A stretch of DNA of 64,000 nucleotides from SAR202 cluster bacterium (GTDB taxonomy: Bacteria > Chloroflexota > Dehalococcoidia > Lucifugimonadales > VGZR01): the NCBI GenBank assembly GCA_016872515.1, contig VGZR01000006.1:1-64000 (forward strand). The letters are read 5' to 3'. Position numbers and translations under genes: made by a program. Of this stretch, positions 23,460 to 31,322 are shown piece by piece. The first letter of the stretch is position 1. Every line of letters begins with the position of its first letter. The notes under the pieces were generated by a model, which did not search any database, was not told the DNA's origin, and was given only the letters and a program-made list of their open reading frames with translations.

Positions 23460-25709
23460 CTACGGCGTACTAGAACCTCTCGCCACGAGCAACACGACAA
23501 GCGCGATGACCGCCGCCACGGCCACGACCGCCGCCGCGTACACCGCCAGGTGCGGGTGTCCCTTCACCACGCTCGGCGGCCAACTTTTGATCTGCCGCAC
23601 CCGTACATGTCCGAAGTGGTCCACATACACCTCCTCCTCGCCCACGTCCGTCGCGGCCATCGAGGGCGCGCGGAACGCCAGCGTCACTTTGTAGTACCCC
23701 TGATGCTCTGCCACATCCTTCACCTCGAAGGTCACAAGGCGCTTCCCTAGCCTGCGCTGGTAAGGCGTCCGGTCGTCCACCATCGCCGAAAGTGCGATGA
23801 TCTCCGCCTCGCTGCTGGTGATGCGGCGCAGTCCATCAGCCAAGTGCATGTGTCCCTCGTGCAGCGCTGCGTCAACTGGTCCCGGTTGAACCGGCGCGGC
23901 AGGTGGGGGTGCGGCAACTGTGCTTGTCCTCTCCGCTCCGCCGAGTAAGGTGCTGCTGAAAGTGCTCACCAAAAAGCCGTGCACTCTCCGCAGCGCGCGG
24001 AACGCCAGGAACGCCGCCAACGCCAGGAGGATGAACGGCAGCGGCGTCGAGATGCTCCCCAGCGACAGCAGCTGCGCGATGAACGGCAGCGACCACAGCG
24101 TCACCAACACCACGATAAGCACCACCAACGAGTCCCGGATGACCCCGCGCAACCGCTCCTGCACCCACCGCGCCGACGCTCCGCGCCGCAGCAATAGGTA
24201 CGATGCGAAGGCGTCCGCCAGCTCCCGCAGGTTGAACCACACCGCCAGCGCCGACGGCACGCACAGCAGCAGCGTCCCGCCCCCCACCATCAGTCCGACC
24301 ACGTCCTCAGAAAGCCTCGTCGCCCGTGACATCGCCGGCGCGAACCCGCCCACGAACGTCCCGGCTTCCACCACCACCGCGATGATGAGCACGTTGATGA
24401 GCACCGTCACCGCGGGGCCGCGCACCCTCTGCCGTAGCTCCTGATCCAGGGTCAGTCCACGCCGAAAGTCCCGCGCCGCCCCCGAAACGCTGCCTGCGTA
24501 CTCCCGCACGAGGGCGGGGGACCGCTTCTCAAAGAAGTCCGCCACCCGGTCCGCCAACCGCGCCAGGTACGGGTACACCAGCGATGTCACCGCCGTCACC
24601 ACGGCGATCAGCTGATAGACGAACCCGCCGATGGCCCCGTAGGCCACCCCGACCTTCACCATGGCAAGCGAGAACTCTCCGACCTGCGGCATCCCCATGC
24701 CGACGTGCAGCGCCACCCGGCCCGACCGCCCCGCCACGATGCTCCCCAGCGTGTTCGCCACCACCTTCCCCAGGATGAACACCACCGAAATGATAAGTGC
24801 AGGCAGCAGGTGCTCGGGTATCGTATGCACGTTTATCAGCATCCCGATGGACACGAAGAATACCGCGCCGAACATGTCCCGGATGGGCGAGATGGACCGC
24901 GTCACCACCTCCGCCTCGTCCGTGTCGCCGATGATGGCCCCGACGAGGAACGCGCCCGCGGCGGCGGACAGGCCGAGCGACTGGCCCAGCAGCGCCAGCG
25001 AGAAGCACAGCGCCAGCGACACCAGGATCATCGTCTCCGTCGAGCGGAACTTCGCCACGTAATGCACGATGCGGTGCACTACCACCGCGCCCAGCGCCAG
25101 CGCCGCCACGCCGAAGATGGCCAGCTTCGCCAGCAGCTCGCCGATGTCCCCGAGGTCGGCCGTGCCCGTGCTCGCCACGCCCGACAGCAGCGTCAGCATG
25201 ATAACTGCGGCGAAGTCCTCCACCACCAGGATGCCCACGATGAGCTTGCCGGATGTGGACGTCAGCCGCCCTGTGTCCACCAGCACCTTCACCAGGATCG
25301 CCGAGCTGCTGATGGAGAGCGCCGCCCCCAGGAAGATGGACTCCAGCGTCGTCCAGCCCAGGAACCGGCCCGCCTGGTAGCCCACCGACACCATCAGCAA
25401 CATCTCGATGGTCCCGATGAGCAGCACCGTCAGCCCCACCTGCCGGATGCGCCGCCATCCGAACTCTAGCCCCACCGTGTACAGCAGCAGCACCAAGCCC
25501 AGTTCCGCCAGGAGCCGGATGATCTCCACATCCTCGACAGGCGGTTTGGGGAAGGTGAACGGGCCGACCAGCACGCCCGCCACCAGGTAGCCCAAGATGG
25601 GCGGCAGTTTCAGCCGCCGGAAGAGGACGACCGCGGCCCCCGCGACCGCCATGATGATGGCGAAGTCGCGGATGAGGATGAACTCTGCGGGAACGTCGAA
25701 CGTGAACAT
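23460..25709 (-). CDS. CPA2 cation/proton antiporter with unusual C-terminal extension
   Basis: Residues 1 to about 385 are a Kef/CPA2 antiporter with about twelve membrane segments (GYLVAGVLVGPFTFP, LFLGAALSISSSAILVKVL, GAFLVGAIIGDTDEAE). The usual TrkA-N nucleotide-binding domain is missing. Instead there are about four further membrane helices (residues about 420-590), a soluble stretch with EAEIIALSAMVDDRTPYQRR and VTFEVKDVAEHQGYYKVTL, and a last membrane helix near the end. The length (749) exceeds the family norm. It should exchange K+ or Na+ for protons at the inner membrane. The purpose of the extension is unknown. Confidence 0.82.
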   Translation of the reverse strand: MFTFDVPAEFILIRDFAIIMAVAGAAVVLFRRLKLPPILGYLVAGVLVGPFTFPKPPVEDVEIIRLLAELGLVLLLYTVGLEFGWRRIRQVGLTVLLIGTIEMLLMVSVGYQAGRFLGWTTLESIFLGAALSISSSAILVKVLVDTGRLTSTSGKLIVGILVVEDFAAVIMLTLLSGVASTGTADLGDIGELLAKLAIFGVAALALGAVVVHRIVHYVAKFRSTETMILVSLALCFSLALLGQSLGLSAAAGAFLVGAIIGDTDEAEVVTRSISPIRDMFGAVFFVSIGMLINVHTIPEHLLPALIISVVFILGKVVANTLGSIVAGRSGRVALHVGMGMPQVGEFSLAMVKVGVAYGAIGGFVYQLIAVVTAVTSLVYPYLARLADRVADFFEKRSPALVREYAGSVSGAARDFRRGLTLDQELRQRVRGPAVTVLINVLIIAVVVEAGTFVGGFAPAMSRATRLSEDVVGLMVGGGTLLLCVPSALAVWFNLRELADAFASYLLLRRGASARWVQERLRGVIRDSLVVLIVVLVTLWSLPFIAQLLSLGSISTPLPFILLALAAFLAFRALRRVHGFLVSTFSSTLLGGAERTSTVAAPPPAAPVQPGPVDAALHEGHMHLADGLRRITSSEAEIIALSAMVDDRTPYQRRLGKRLVTFEVKDVAEHQGYYKVTLAFRAPSMAATDVGEEEVYVDHFGHVRVRQIKSWPPSVVKGHPHLAVYAAAVVAVAAVIALVVLLVARGSSTP

Positions 25710-25774
25710 CGTGCGTCCTTCGGCCCAATGATGATGCTATATCTGGCCAGCTATGGCAACAGCGCCTTGTACCT

Positions 25775-25802
25775 GTAGGGGCGAGGCGTGCCTCGCCCCT
25801 AC
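25775..25802. repeat. Perfect 28-nt palindrome GTAGGGGCG...CGCCCCTAC
   Basis: Arms GTAGGGGCGAGGC and its complement surround GT. It lies in the divergent gap between the antiporter and the SDR gene, so it is not only a terminator here. Outer nine bases and centre are the same as at 13641-13668, while the four inner bases of each arm differ but remain complementary. Confidence 0.75.
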
Positions 25803-25814
25803 CCAGCGGGCGTC

Positions 25815-25843
25815 TTTACCAGAGTGGCTACTGGCCCTATGAT
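25815..25843 (+). promoter_or_regulatory. Promoter of the SDR gene at 25880
   Basis: TTTACC (25815-25820) and TATGAT (25838-25843) are separated by 17 nt. The predicted leader is about 30 nt and contains an AGGAG site before the ATG. Confidence 0.5.
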
Positions 25844-25879
25844 TCGACCCAGCGAAACCACACCCACAGGAGCAGCGCC

Positions 25880-26665
25880 ATGCGACTCAAAGACAGGGTA
25901 GCCCTCATCACCGGCGGCGGCTCCGGCATCGGCCGCGCCACGGCCCTCCTTTTCGCCAGGGAGGGCGCAAAGGTCGTGGTGGCCGACCTAGCCGCCAAGA
26001 ACGCCAAGGCCGTCGCCAAGGAGGTCCGCGCCGCAGGGGGTGCCGCCACGCCCGTCGCGGGCGACGTCACCTCCCCCAAAGACGCCGAGGCTATGGTCAA
26101 GGCCGCCGTCAGCGCCTACGGGCGGCTCCAGGTCCTCGTCAACAGCGCGGGCATCAGCGCCCGCCAGGCGCCGCCAGGCGCGCCGCACGAGGTCGTCTGG
26201 GACAAGGTCATCGGCGTCAACCTCAAGGGCACCTACCTCGTCTCGTGGTACGCCGTCACCGAAATCGCCAAGGCTGGCGGCGGCGCCATCGTCAACCTCG
26301 GCTCCATCATGTCCCTCGTGGCGTACCCGCTGGGCGTGCAGGTCTGGGGCGGCGCCATGACTGGCTTCAACCCCTACAACCCCTCCAAAGGGGCGGTGTT
26401 GCAACTCACCCGCAACATGGCCGTCCACTTCGCCAAGCAGAACATCCGCGTCAACTGCATCTGCCCCGGCTTCGTCGTCTCGCCGCTCACCGAGAAGCTG
26501 CTCAACGACCCAGAGGCGAACAAGGCACTCACCGAGAAGCACCCCATCGGACGCCTGGGCACGCCGGAGGACATCGCTAACGCCGCCCTCTTCCTCGCCT
26601 CCGACGAGTCCGCCTTCATGACCGGCGCGCCCCTCATCGTGGACGGCGGCTACACGGCGGTGTAG
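25880..26665 (+). CDS. Short-chain dehydrogenase/reductase
   Basis: The 261-residue classical SDR has TGGGSGIG near residue 12, NSAGIS, Ser region LGSIMS and the catalytic pair in NPYNPSKGAVLQL. The cofactor-adjacent acidic residue in VVADLA suggests NAD preference. An insertion (PLGVQVWGGAMTGF) before the catalytic Tyr is slightly longer than usual. The gene has its own promoter and stands alone. It resembles 3-oxoacyl-ACP reductase-like or sugar alcohol dehydrogenases, and no finer call is safe. Confidence 0.87.
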   Translation: MRLKDRVALITGGGSGIGRATALLFAREGAKVVVADLAAKNAKAVAKEVRAAGGAATPVAGDVTSPKDAEAMVKAAVSAYGRLQVLVNSAGISARQAPPGAPHEVVWDKVIGVNLKGTYLVSWYAVTEIAKAGGGAIVNLGSIMSLVAYPLGVQVWGGAMTGFNPYNPSKGAVLQLTRNMAVHFAKQNIRVNCICPGFVVSPLTEKLLNDPEANKALTEKHPIGRLGTPEDIANAALFLASDESAFMTGAPLIVDGGYTAV

Positions 26666-26702
26666 TTGTACAGGTACAGAAAGAAGAGCAGGCAGGGCGC
26701 AG

Positions 26703-27248
26703 ATGCTTCATGCAGAGTTAGTAAAGGCCATCGCCGATGTGCTCAAGGACTTCGATGCCGAGGGTCCAATTCACAAGAACTTCAAGCCGGGTATTGGACC
26801 GTTCGGTGAACCGCAAATCCTTCGGGAAATTGCGAGGCGGCTGTCAAGCCGTGGAGTATCAGCTCAGACCAAAAGAACTCCCGATATGGATGTGCAGGGC
26901 GATTGGGCCTTGGAATTCAAGATTGTTCGGCCATTTGGTGACAACGGGAGGGAAGCCGAAAATTGGAGTGTCAATCTCTTACACCCATATGTTGGCAACG
27001 TAAGCATTATCGGCGATGCTATTAAACTATCCACTCTACGTGGCTATCAGCACAAAGGTCTTTTTGTAATTGGTTACGAGCATGACCCGCCGAAGATTTC
27101 TCTAGACCCTCTCCTTTCTTCATATGAACTGATTGCCACGAGGGTGATGAGTATTTCTTTGAGTGAGAGAGTCGAAGAGAGGAGAAACCAGTTAGTACAC
27201 CCAGAGCATCAAGTGTTGCGGTGTATTGGCTGGGAGTTGAGACTATGA
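26703..27248 (+). CDS. Hypothetical AT-rich gene, PD-(D/E)XK nuclease-like
   Basis: The 181-residue product contains TPDMDVQGDWALEFKIVRP, with an Asp followed at a suitable distance by Glu-x-Lys, the pattern of PD-(D/E)XK nuclease cores. It continues AENWSVNLLHPYVGN and SIIGDAIKL, which I recall as a conserved stretch in scattered bacterial hypothetical proteins. The DNA is clearly AT-richer than both neighbours and uses codons such as ATT, TTT and AAA that are rare here, so the gene was probably acquired. No methylase or other defence gene adjoins it. A nuclease role is an inference. Confidence 0.6.
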   Translation: MLHAELVKAIADVLKDFDAEGPIHKNFKPGIGPFGEPQILREIARRLSSRGVSAQTKRTPDMDVQGDWALEFKIVRPFGDNGREAENWSVNLLHPYVGNVSIIGDAIKLSTLRGYQHKGLFVIGYEHDPPKISLDPLLSSYELIATRVMSISLSERVEERRNQLVHPEHQVLRCIGWELRL

Positions 27249-27293
27249 CTTTCGGCTGGTGTCACATCTCGTTGATGCAGTGCTATTGAACCC

Positions 27294-28142
27294 TCAATCT
27301 CCTGTTTGACTATACACCGCCACCCTGCTCGACCACACCTCGCCTGCGATGCCGTCCAGCGCATCGTTGCCTGGCCGGTCCACGGCCAGACGCCGCGACA
27401 GTAGCCGCTCGCCGAGCCCATCCAGCGCAGGGCAGCGCTTCACGAACTCGGCCAGGGTGTGCTTTTCTCCCCCCAGGAGCACGTAGTCCGGCGTCCGGCC
27501 CGCCGAGACGAACACGCCCTCCACCACGCTGCACGCCGCGTCGTACAGCTCCCGCACCAGCCGCTCGCGGCTCCGCTCGTACCGCCGCTGCGACGACCCG
27601 CCCGCGCGGTGCCGCGCCTTCACGTACCGTGACCCCGTCTTCGACACCACGACCTCCTCGCCCTCCAGCACCGCCACCGCGTACCGGCCCAGCCGCAGCA
27701 GCACGACGCCGACCGTCGGCCTGCTCTCGAGCAGCGCCTTCAGCGGCCCGGCCTCCATCCGGTCGAACGCCTCATCCTTTTGCAGCGGGAACGGCGGCGC
27801 CACGGCCATGCCGCCTGCATCGCCCCAGAACAGCGCCGCGCCCATATCGCTCTCCCCGATGGCTTCCAGCATCGCCGCCGCCTCGGGCCTAACCGCAGCG
27901 GCCCTCACCCCTTCGGCTCCGCCGTGGAGCCGAAGGCCCTTCCCCATGGATGGGGGAGGGGTCGGCACCACCCTTCGCCCCGTGAGGGGAGAGGGCTTTT
28001 GCGACGCTGGTCGCCGCAAAGCGGTGAGGGCGTCCGGCGTCAGGTACAGGCTGTGGCTATACTCGCCGCCGGACGCCATCTCGCCCAGCAGCCGCACCAG
28101 CTTCGCCTTCCTGACCGTCAGCCTCTGTGTTATCTCAAACAC
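27294..28142 (-). CDS. Vms1/VLRF1-like release-factor (peptidyl-tRNA hydrolase) protein
   Basis: The product has the eRF1-like VLRF1 core: VGVVLLRLGRYAVAVLEGEE, then SRYVKARHRAGGSSQRRYER. The second segment resembles the Gly-Gly/Ser-x-Gln catalytic loop of Vms1/ANKZF1 and bacterial VLRF1 proteins, which cleave peptidyl-tRNA on stalled large subunits. A later DYVLLGGEKHTLAEFV segment also fits. I place the start at a GTG (28142); a longer form from 28220 would overlap the rpiB start and promoter. Residues about 38-81 come from a palindromic element inserted in the gene (separate entry). The family call is by motif memory, with moderate confidence. Confidence 0.65.
   Translation of the reverse strand: MFEITQRLTVRKAKLVRLLGEMASGGEYSHSLYLTPDALTALRRPASQKPSPLTGRRVVPTPPPSMGKGLRLHGGAEGVRAAAVRPEAAAMLEAIGESDMGAALFWGDAGGMAVAPPFPLQKDEAFDRMEAGPLKALLESRPTVGVVLLRLGRYAVAVLEGEEVVVSKTGSRYVKARHRAGGSSQRRYERSRERLVRELYDAACSVVEGVFVSAGRTPDYVLLGGEKHTLAEFVKRCPALDGLGERLLSRRLAVDRPGNDALDGIAGEVWSSRVAVYSQTGD
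27901..28031. mobile_element. 131-bp palindromic (MITE-like) element within a coding region
   Basis: The segment begins GCCCTCACC and ends GGTGAGGGC, a perfect 9-nt terminal inverted repeat. Inside is an 11-bp hairpin (27910-27936, arms CCTTCGGCTCC), a CCCC-ATGG-GGGG stem and a GTGAGGGGAGAGGG segment resembling the intergenic repeats at 29251 and 60008. It carries no gene of its own. The host frame passes through it without a stop, coding a Pro/Arg-rich stretch (PSPLTGRRVVPTPPPSMGKG) that looks unlike the rest of the protein. Confidence 0.65.
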
Positions 28143-28162
28143 ACCCGCGCTCCTGATTGCTG

Positions 28163-28191
28163 TTGACGCTGGGTTGCACGAATCATACACT
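28163..28191 (+). promoter_or_regulatory. Promoter of rpiB
   Basis: TTGACG (28163-28168), a 17-nt spacer and TACACT (28186-28191) form a near-consensus promoter. The leader is about 20 nt, with GGAAGGAAGG as ribosome binding site. Confidence 0.65.
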
Positions 28192-28218
28192 CCACTACTA
28201 GGAAGGAAGGTCAGTCCC

Positions 28219-28671
28219 ATGCGTGTTGTTATCGGCGCAGATCACGGCGGGTTTCCCCTCAAGGTCGAGCTTGTCCCCCTGTTGGAGAAGCTGGGCCACC
28301 AGGTCGTGGACGTGGGCGCCCACGCCTACGAAGCAGCCGACGACTATCCCGACTTCGCCTTGGCCGTCGCCCGCACCGTCGCCTCCGGTAAGGCCGAGCG
28401 CGGCATCATGGTCTGCGGCAGCGGCGTCGGCGCAGCCGTCGCAGCCAACAAGGTCAAGGGCGTCCGCGCCTCCGTCTGCCACGATACCTATTCCGCCCAT
28501 CAGGGCGTCGAGCACGACGACATGAATGTCCTCTGCCTCGGCGCGCGCATCGTCGGCGGCGAGGTCGCCAAGGAGTTGGTCACAGCCTTCCTCTCCGCCA
28601 GGTTCAGCGGTGAGGCCCGCCATAAGCGCCGCCTCCAGAAGGTCCTCGACGCCGAGGCCAAAGGGAGCTAA
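28219..28671 (+). CDS. rpiB: Ribose-5-phosphate isomerase B
   Basis: The 150-residue enzyme interconverts ribose-5-phosphate and ribulose-5-phosphate in the pentose phosphate pathway. It shows IGADHGGFPLK at the start, DYPDFALAVA, the active-site GIMVCGSGVGAAVAANK and VCHDTYSAHQGVEHDDMNVL, including the catalytic Cys and the phosphate-binding residues. The length matches the family. The related RpiB-type allose-6-phosphate or galactose-6-phosphate isomerases cannot be fully excluded. A DinB-like gene follows after 14 bases. Confidence 0.92.
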   Translation: MRVVIGADHGGFPLKVELVPLLEKLGHQVVDVGAHAYEAADDYPDFALAVARTVASGKAERGIMVCGSGVGAAVAANKVKGVRASVCHDTYSAHQGVEHDDMNVLCLGARIVGGEVAKELVTAFLSARFSGEARHKRRLQKVLDAEAKGS

Positions 28672-28685
28672 CGAGGGAGGGATAC

Positions 28686-29219
28686 ATGGACCTGCGAGAC
28701 TCCGTCGTCCAGACCATGGAGCGTACCAGGAAGCGCACCCTCGACGCCGTCGGCGGCCTCACCGATGCCCAGCTCCGCTGGCGGCCAGGCCCCGACGCCA
28801 ACCACGTCGGCTTCTTCCTCTTCCACATCTTCCGCGCCGAGGACCGCTACGCGCACCGCTGGCTCAGCCAGAAGGGCGAGGTCTGGTTCAAGCAGGGCTA
28901 CGCAGCCAGGCACAAGCTTCCCGTTCAGCCGCCCGACCAGGACTCGCCCCTCAACTCCGGCAATAGCTGGACGTCCCAACAGGTCGGCGACTTCCAGGTG
29001 CCTCCCCTCAAAGACCTCCTCGCCTACGCCGATGCCGTCCGCAAGAGTTCCGTGGAGTTCGTCCGCGGCGTGGACATCACCCGCCTGGACGACCGCCCCA
29101 ACCCCAAGCTGCCCGAAATGACCGTCACCCGCTACCTCCAGAACTGCTTCTCTCACGAGATCGAGCACCAGGCGCAAGTCGAGTACATCCTCGGCCTGAT
29201 GAAGTCCAAGAACGCTTAG
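28686..29219 (+). CDS. DinB-superfamily protein
   Basis: The 177-residue product is a four-helix-bundle DinB/DUF664-like protein. His in FFLFHIFRAEDRYAHRWL and the C-terminal pair in SHEIEHQAQVEYILGLM form the likely three-His metal site. Family members include thiol-dependent S-transferases and proteins of unknown role. GAGGGA upstream of the ATG supports the start. The gene is probably co-transcribed with rpiB. No substrate can be proposed. Confidence 0.8.
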   Translation: MDLRDSVVQTMERTRKRTLDAVGGLTDAQLRWRPGPDANHVGFFLFHIFRAEDRYAHRWLSQKGEVWFKQGYAARHKLPVQPPDQDSPLNSGNSWTSQQVGDFQVPPLKDLLAYADAVRKSSVEFVRGVDITRLDDRPNPKLPEMTVTRYLQNCFSHEIEHQAQVEYILGLMKSKNA

Positions 29220-29250
29220 TCAAGGTCGTGCTGGCAGGGGCGGTGGTGCT

Positions 29251-29315
29251 CCCTCTCCCTTGAGGGGAGAGGCCTGTCCCGATTCGCCGCGGCGAATCGG
29301 GACGAGGGTGAGGGT
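29251..29315. repeat. Intergenic repeat with perfect 28-nt palindrome
   Basis: A CCTCTCCC/GGGAGAGG hairpin (29252-29272) is followed by a fully self-complementary 28-mer (29276-29303) with ends GTCCCGA and TCGGGAC, then GAGGGTGAGGGTGA. The ends recur in the element at 31323-31457, and the flanking motifs recur at 60008. It fills most of the gap before the sialidase gene. Confidence 0.6.
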
Positions 29316-29347
29316 GATCCCAGGGACCACAGTGGATATGTGCTGAG

Positions 29348-30448
29348 TTGAAACTCGTCGTCGAGGGCGTCATTTCCCGTCGCAAGGGCCGTGGCGCCTA
29401 CATGGCCGCCATCACCTCGCTGCCCGATGGCAATCTCATCGCCTGCCAGTTCGTCGGCAAGTCCCTCGCCTCCTCCGACAACCACATCGAGGTGCTGCGC
29501 TCCGTTGACGGCGGCGCCACGTGGAGCAACGAGGGGAGCACCCACGGCGGAGGTCCGCCCGCCGACGGTTGGGCCTACCGCGCGCCGCACATCTACGCCG
29601 TCCCCGGTGGGCGCCTCATGCTCACCGCCACCCGCTTCGACACCAGCCGCCAGGCGCAGACCTTCGACCCGAAGACCCACGAGCTTCAGCACCCTGAGTT
29701 GCTCATCTTTTGGTCGGACGACGTGGGCCGCACATGGTCGTCGCCGCAGGTCATCCCTGTCCCATTGCCGCGCGAGCGGTACACCACCAACGGCGCAGGC
29801 GTCTTCTTTCAACTTGCCCCCGACCGCTGGATGTACCCCATCGAGACGTGGAAGCCCGTCGGCTACAAGGGCCCGCCCGACCAGATGGCCGCCGCCCTCT
29901 TCTCCTCCGACCAGGGCCGCACCTGGGGCGAACTCACCGTCGTCGCCCACGACCCAGCCCACAACCTGCTCTACTGGGACCACACCGGCACGGTCTTGCC
30001 CGACGGCCGCATCTACATCATGGCCTGGACGCACCGCTACTCTGCCAACGAAGACCTGCCCAACCACTACGTCGTCTCGTCAGACCAGGGCCGCACCTGG
30101 TCGCAGCCCATGCCCACGAACCTCCCCGGCCAGGCCTGCGCGCCCGTCGCTCTGCCCGATGGCCGAGTAGTGACCATCTACAACCACCGGCGGCAGCCCG
30201 CGGGCGTCCGCGCCGCCGTCACCCGCGACCTCGTCCGCTACGACCTCGACAACGAAGTCGTCTTGTTCGATGCAGGCAAGGAGGACCTCTTGGGCAGCCC
30301 CGACCCGTCGAACGTCCTCGCCGTCAACATGGCACAAGGCTTCGGCAAACCCGGCGGCGTCCTGCTCCCCGACGGCGCCGTCATGGCCTACTACTGGGGC
30401 ACCGTGGACGGCATCAGCCACACCCGTTGGGCCCGCCTGCAGCCCTGA
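29348..30448 (+). CDS. Sialidase-fold (BNR/Asp-box) protein
   Basis: The 366-residue product has four Asp-boxes, SVDGGATW, SDDVGRTW, SSDQGRTW and again SSDQGRTW, spaced as in six-bladed sialidase propellers. Other matching pieces are the Arg-rich start (ISRRKGRGAY) and a late WALR-like end (HTRWARLQ). No signal peptide is present, so it would be cytosolic as annotated. Not all Asp-box proteins are sialidases. The substrate could be another sugar acid or polymer. The TTG start is used because no better in-frame start lies upstream. Confidence 0.75.
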   Translation: MKLVVEGVISRRKGRGAYMAAITSLPDGNLIACQFVGKSLASSDNHIEVLRSVDGGATWSNEGSTHGGGPPADGWAYRAPHIYAVPGGRLMLTATRFDTSRQAQTFDPKTHELQHPELLIFWSDDVGRTWSSPQVIPVPLPRERYTTNGAGVFFQLAPDRWMYPIETWKPVGYKGPPDQMAAALFSSDQGRTWGELTVVAHDPAHNLLYWDHTGTVLPDGRIYIMAWTHRYSANEDLPNHYVVSSDQGRTWSQPMPTNLPGQACAPVALPDGRVVTIYNHRRQPAGVRAAVTRDLVRYDLDNEVVLFDAGKEDLLGSPDPSNVLAVNMAQGFGKPGGVLLPDGAVMAYYWGTVDGISHTRWARLQP

Positions 30449-30450
30449 CG

Positions 30451-30491
30451 CTATGGAGGAACTTCCTTCTGTAGAAGAAGTTCCCCCATAG
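30451..30491 (+). terminator. Hairpin, TTCTGTAGAA family (copy C)
   Basis: Arms CTATGG and CCATAG plus GGAACTTC/GAAGTTCC enclose TTCTGTAGAA, with one A-C mismatch and one bulged C. It starts 3 nt after the sialidase stop and lies between converging genes. Confidence 0.5.
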
Positions 30492-30502
30492 CCCCTTCAA
30501 CG

Positions 30503-31267
30503 TCAGCGCCACCGCTCCATGTCATCTTGCGGCTCGTAGCCGATGAGCTTCCTGGCTCCTTCGATATCCCAGAACCGCCAGGTGTTCTTTGACACCCCGT
30601 ACACGATGCCGAACCGCACGCTCTCCGGTGCCTCCAGGCACCGCTCCACCTGGTGCACCAGGTCGCGGTGCGACAGGATAGTGGCGAACTGCCTGATGGT
30701 CATCGGCTTACCCTCTTTGTTCACCGTCCCGATGCGCATGCACAGCACCGAGATGCCGTGCTTCTCCGAGTAGAAACGGCCTGTGGCCTCGCCAAACGCC
30801 TTTCCTATCCCGTACGGGCTGTCCGGGCGGATCGGCATGTCCACCGTCACCCGCCGCAGCATCTTTGGGTTTAGACCTTTGTAGTCGCCCGCCACGATAC
30901 TCCTGTACGGTTCGTCGAACTCCCACATCCCCGCGGCGTGGTTCGAGCTGGCGAACACGATGCGCTTCACTCCAGCCTGCCGCGCCGCCTCGAAGGCGTT
31001 GTATGTTGCCGGGATGTTGTTGCCGTACACCTGCTCCCAGGTGCTCTCCACCTGGATGAGTGCGGCGAGGTCCACCACCGAGTCGATGCCCTCGAACGCA
31101 GGCTGGATGGCGGCGAAGTCGCGCATGTCCGCGATGTGCGTCGGGATATGTTCGGACGGCCTGATGTCCACGCCGCTCATGTCGTACTTGTGCCCGAGCC
31201 CTCGGGCCACGATGCCGCCGATGAGCCCCGAACTCCCCGTGATGAGCACCTTCTTCTTCCGAGCCAT
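30503..31267 (-). CDS. NAD-dependent epimerase/dehydratase (extended SDR)
   Basis: The 254-residue product starts with a Rossmann motif (ITGSSGLIGGIVARGL), has VVDLAALIQV, the Ser/Asn region VFASSNHAAGM and catalytic Tyr-x-x-x-Lys in SPYGIGKAFGE. The sequence resembles uronate dehydrogenase and small NAD-dependent epimerases rather than the 330-residue GalE type. It probably acts on a sugar or sugar acid in the cytosol. The ATG at 31267 has AGGAGAG upstream. It faces the sialidase gene. Confidence 0.84.
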   Translation of the reverse strand: MARKKKVLITGSSGLIGGIVARGLGHKYDMSGVDIRPSEHIPTHIADMRDFAAIQPAFEGIDSVVDLAALIQVESTWEQVYGNNIPATYNAFEAARQAGVKRIVFASSNHAAGMWEFDEPYRSIVAGDYKGLNPKMLRRVTVDMPIRPDSPYGIGKAFGEATGRFYSEKHGISVLCMRIGTVNKEGKPMTIRQFATILSHRDLVHQVERCLEAPESVRFGIVYGVSKNTWRFWDIEGARKLIGYEPQDDMERWR

Positions 31268-31322
31268 GACCCTCTCCTAAAAAATAATGCCCTCTCTTCT
31301 GCACGCTCATGCCCCCTCACCC

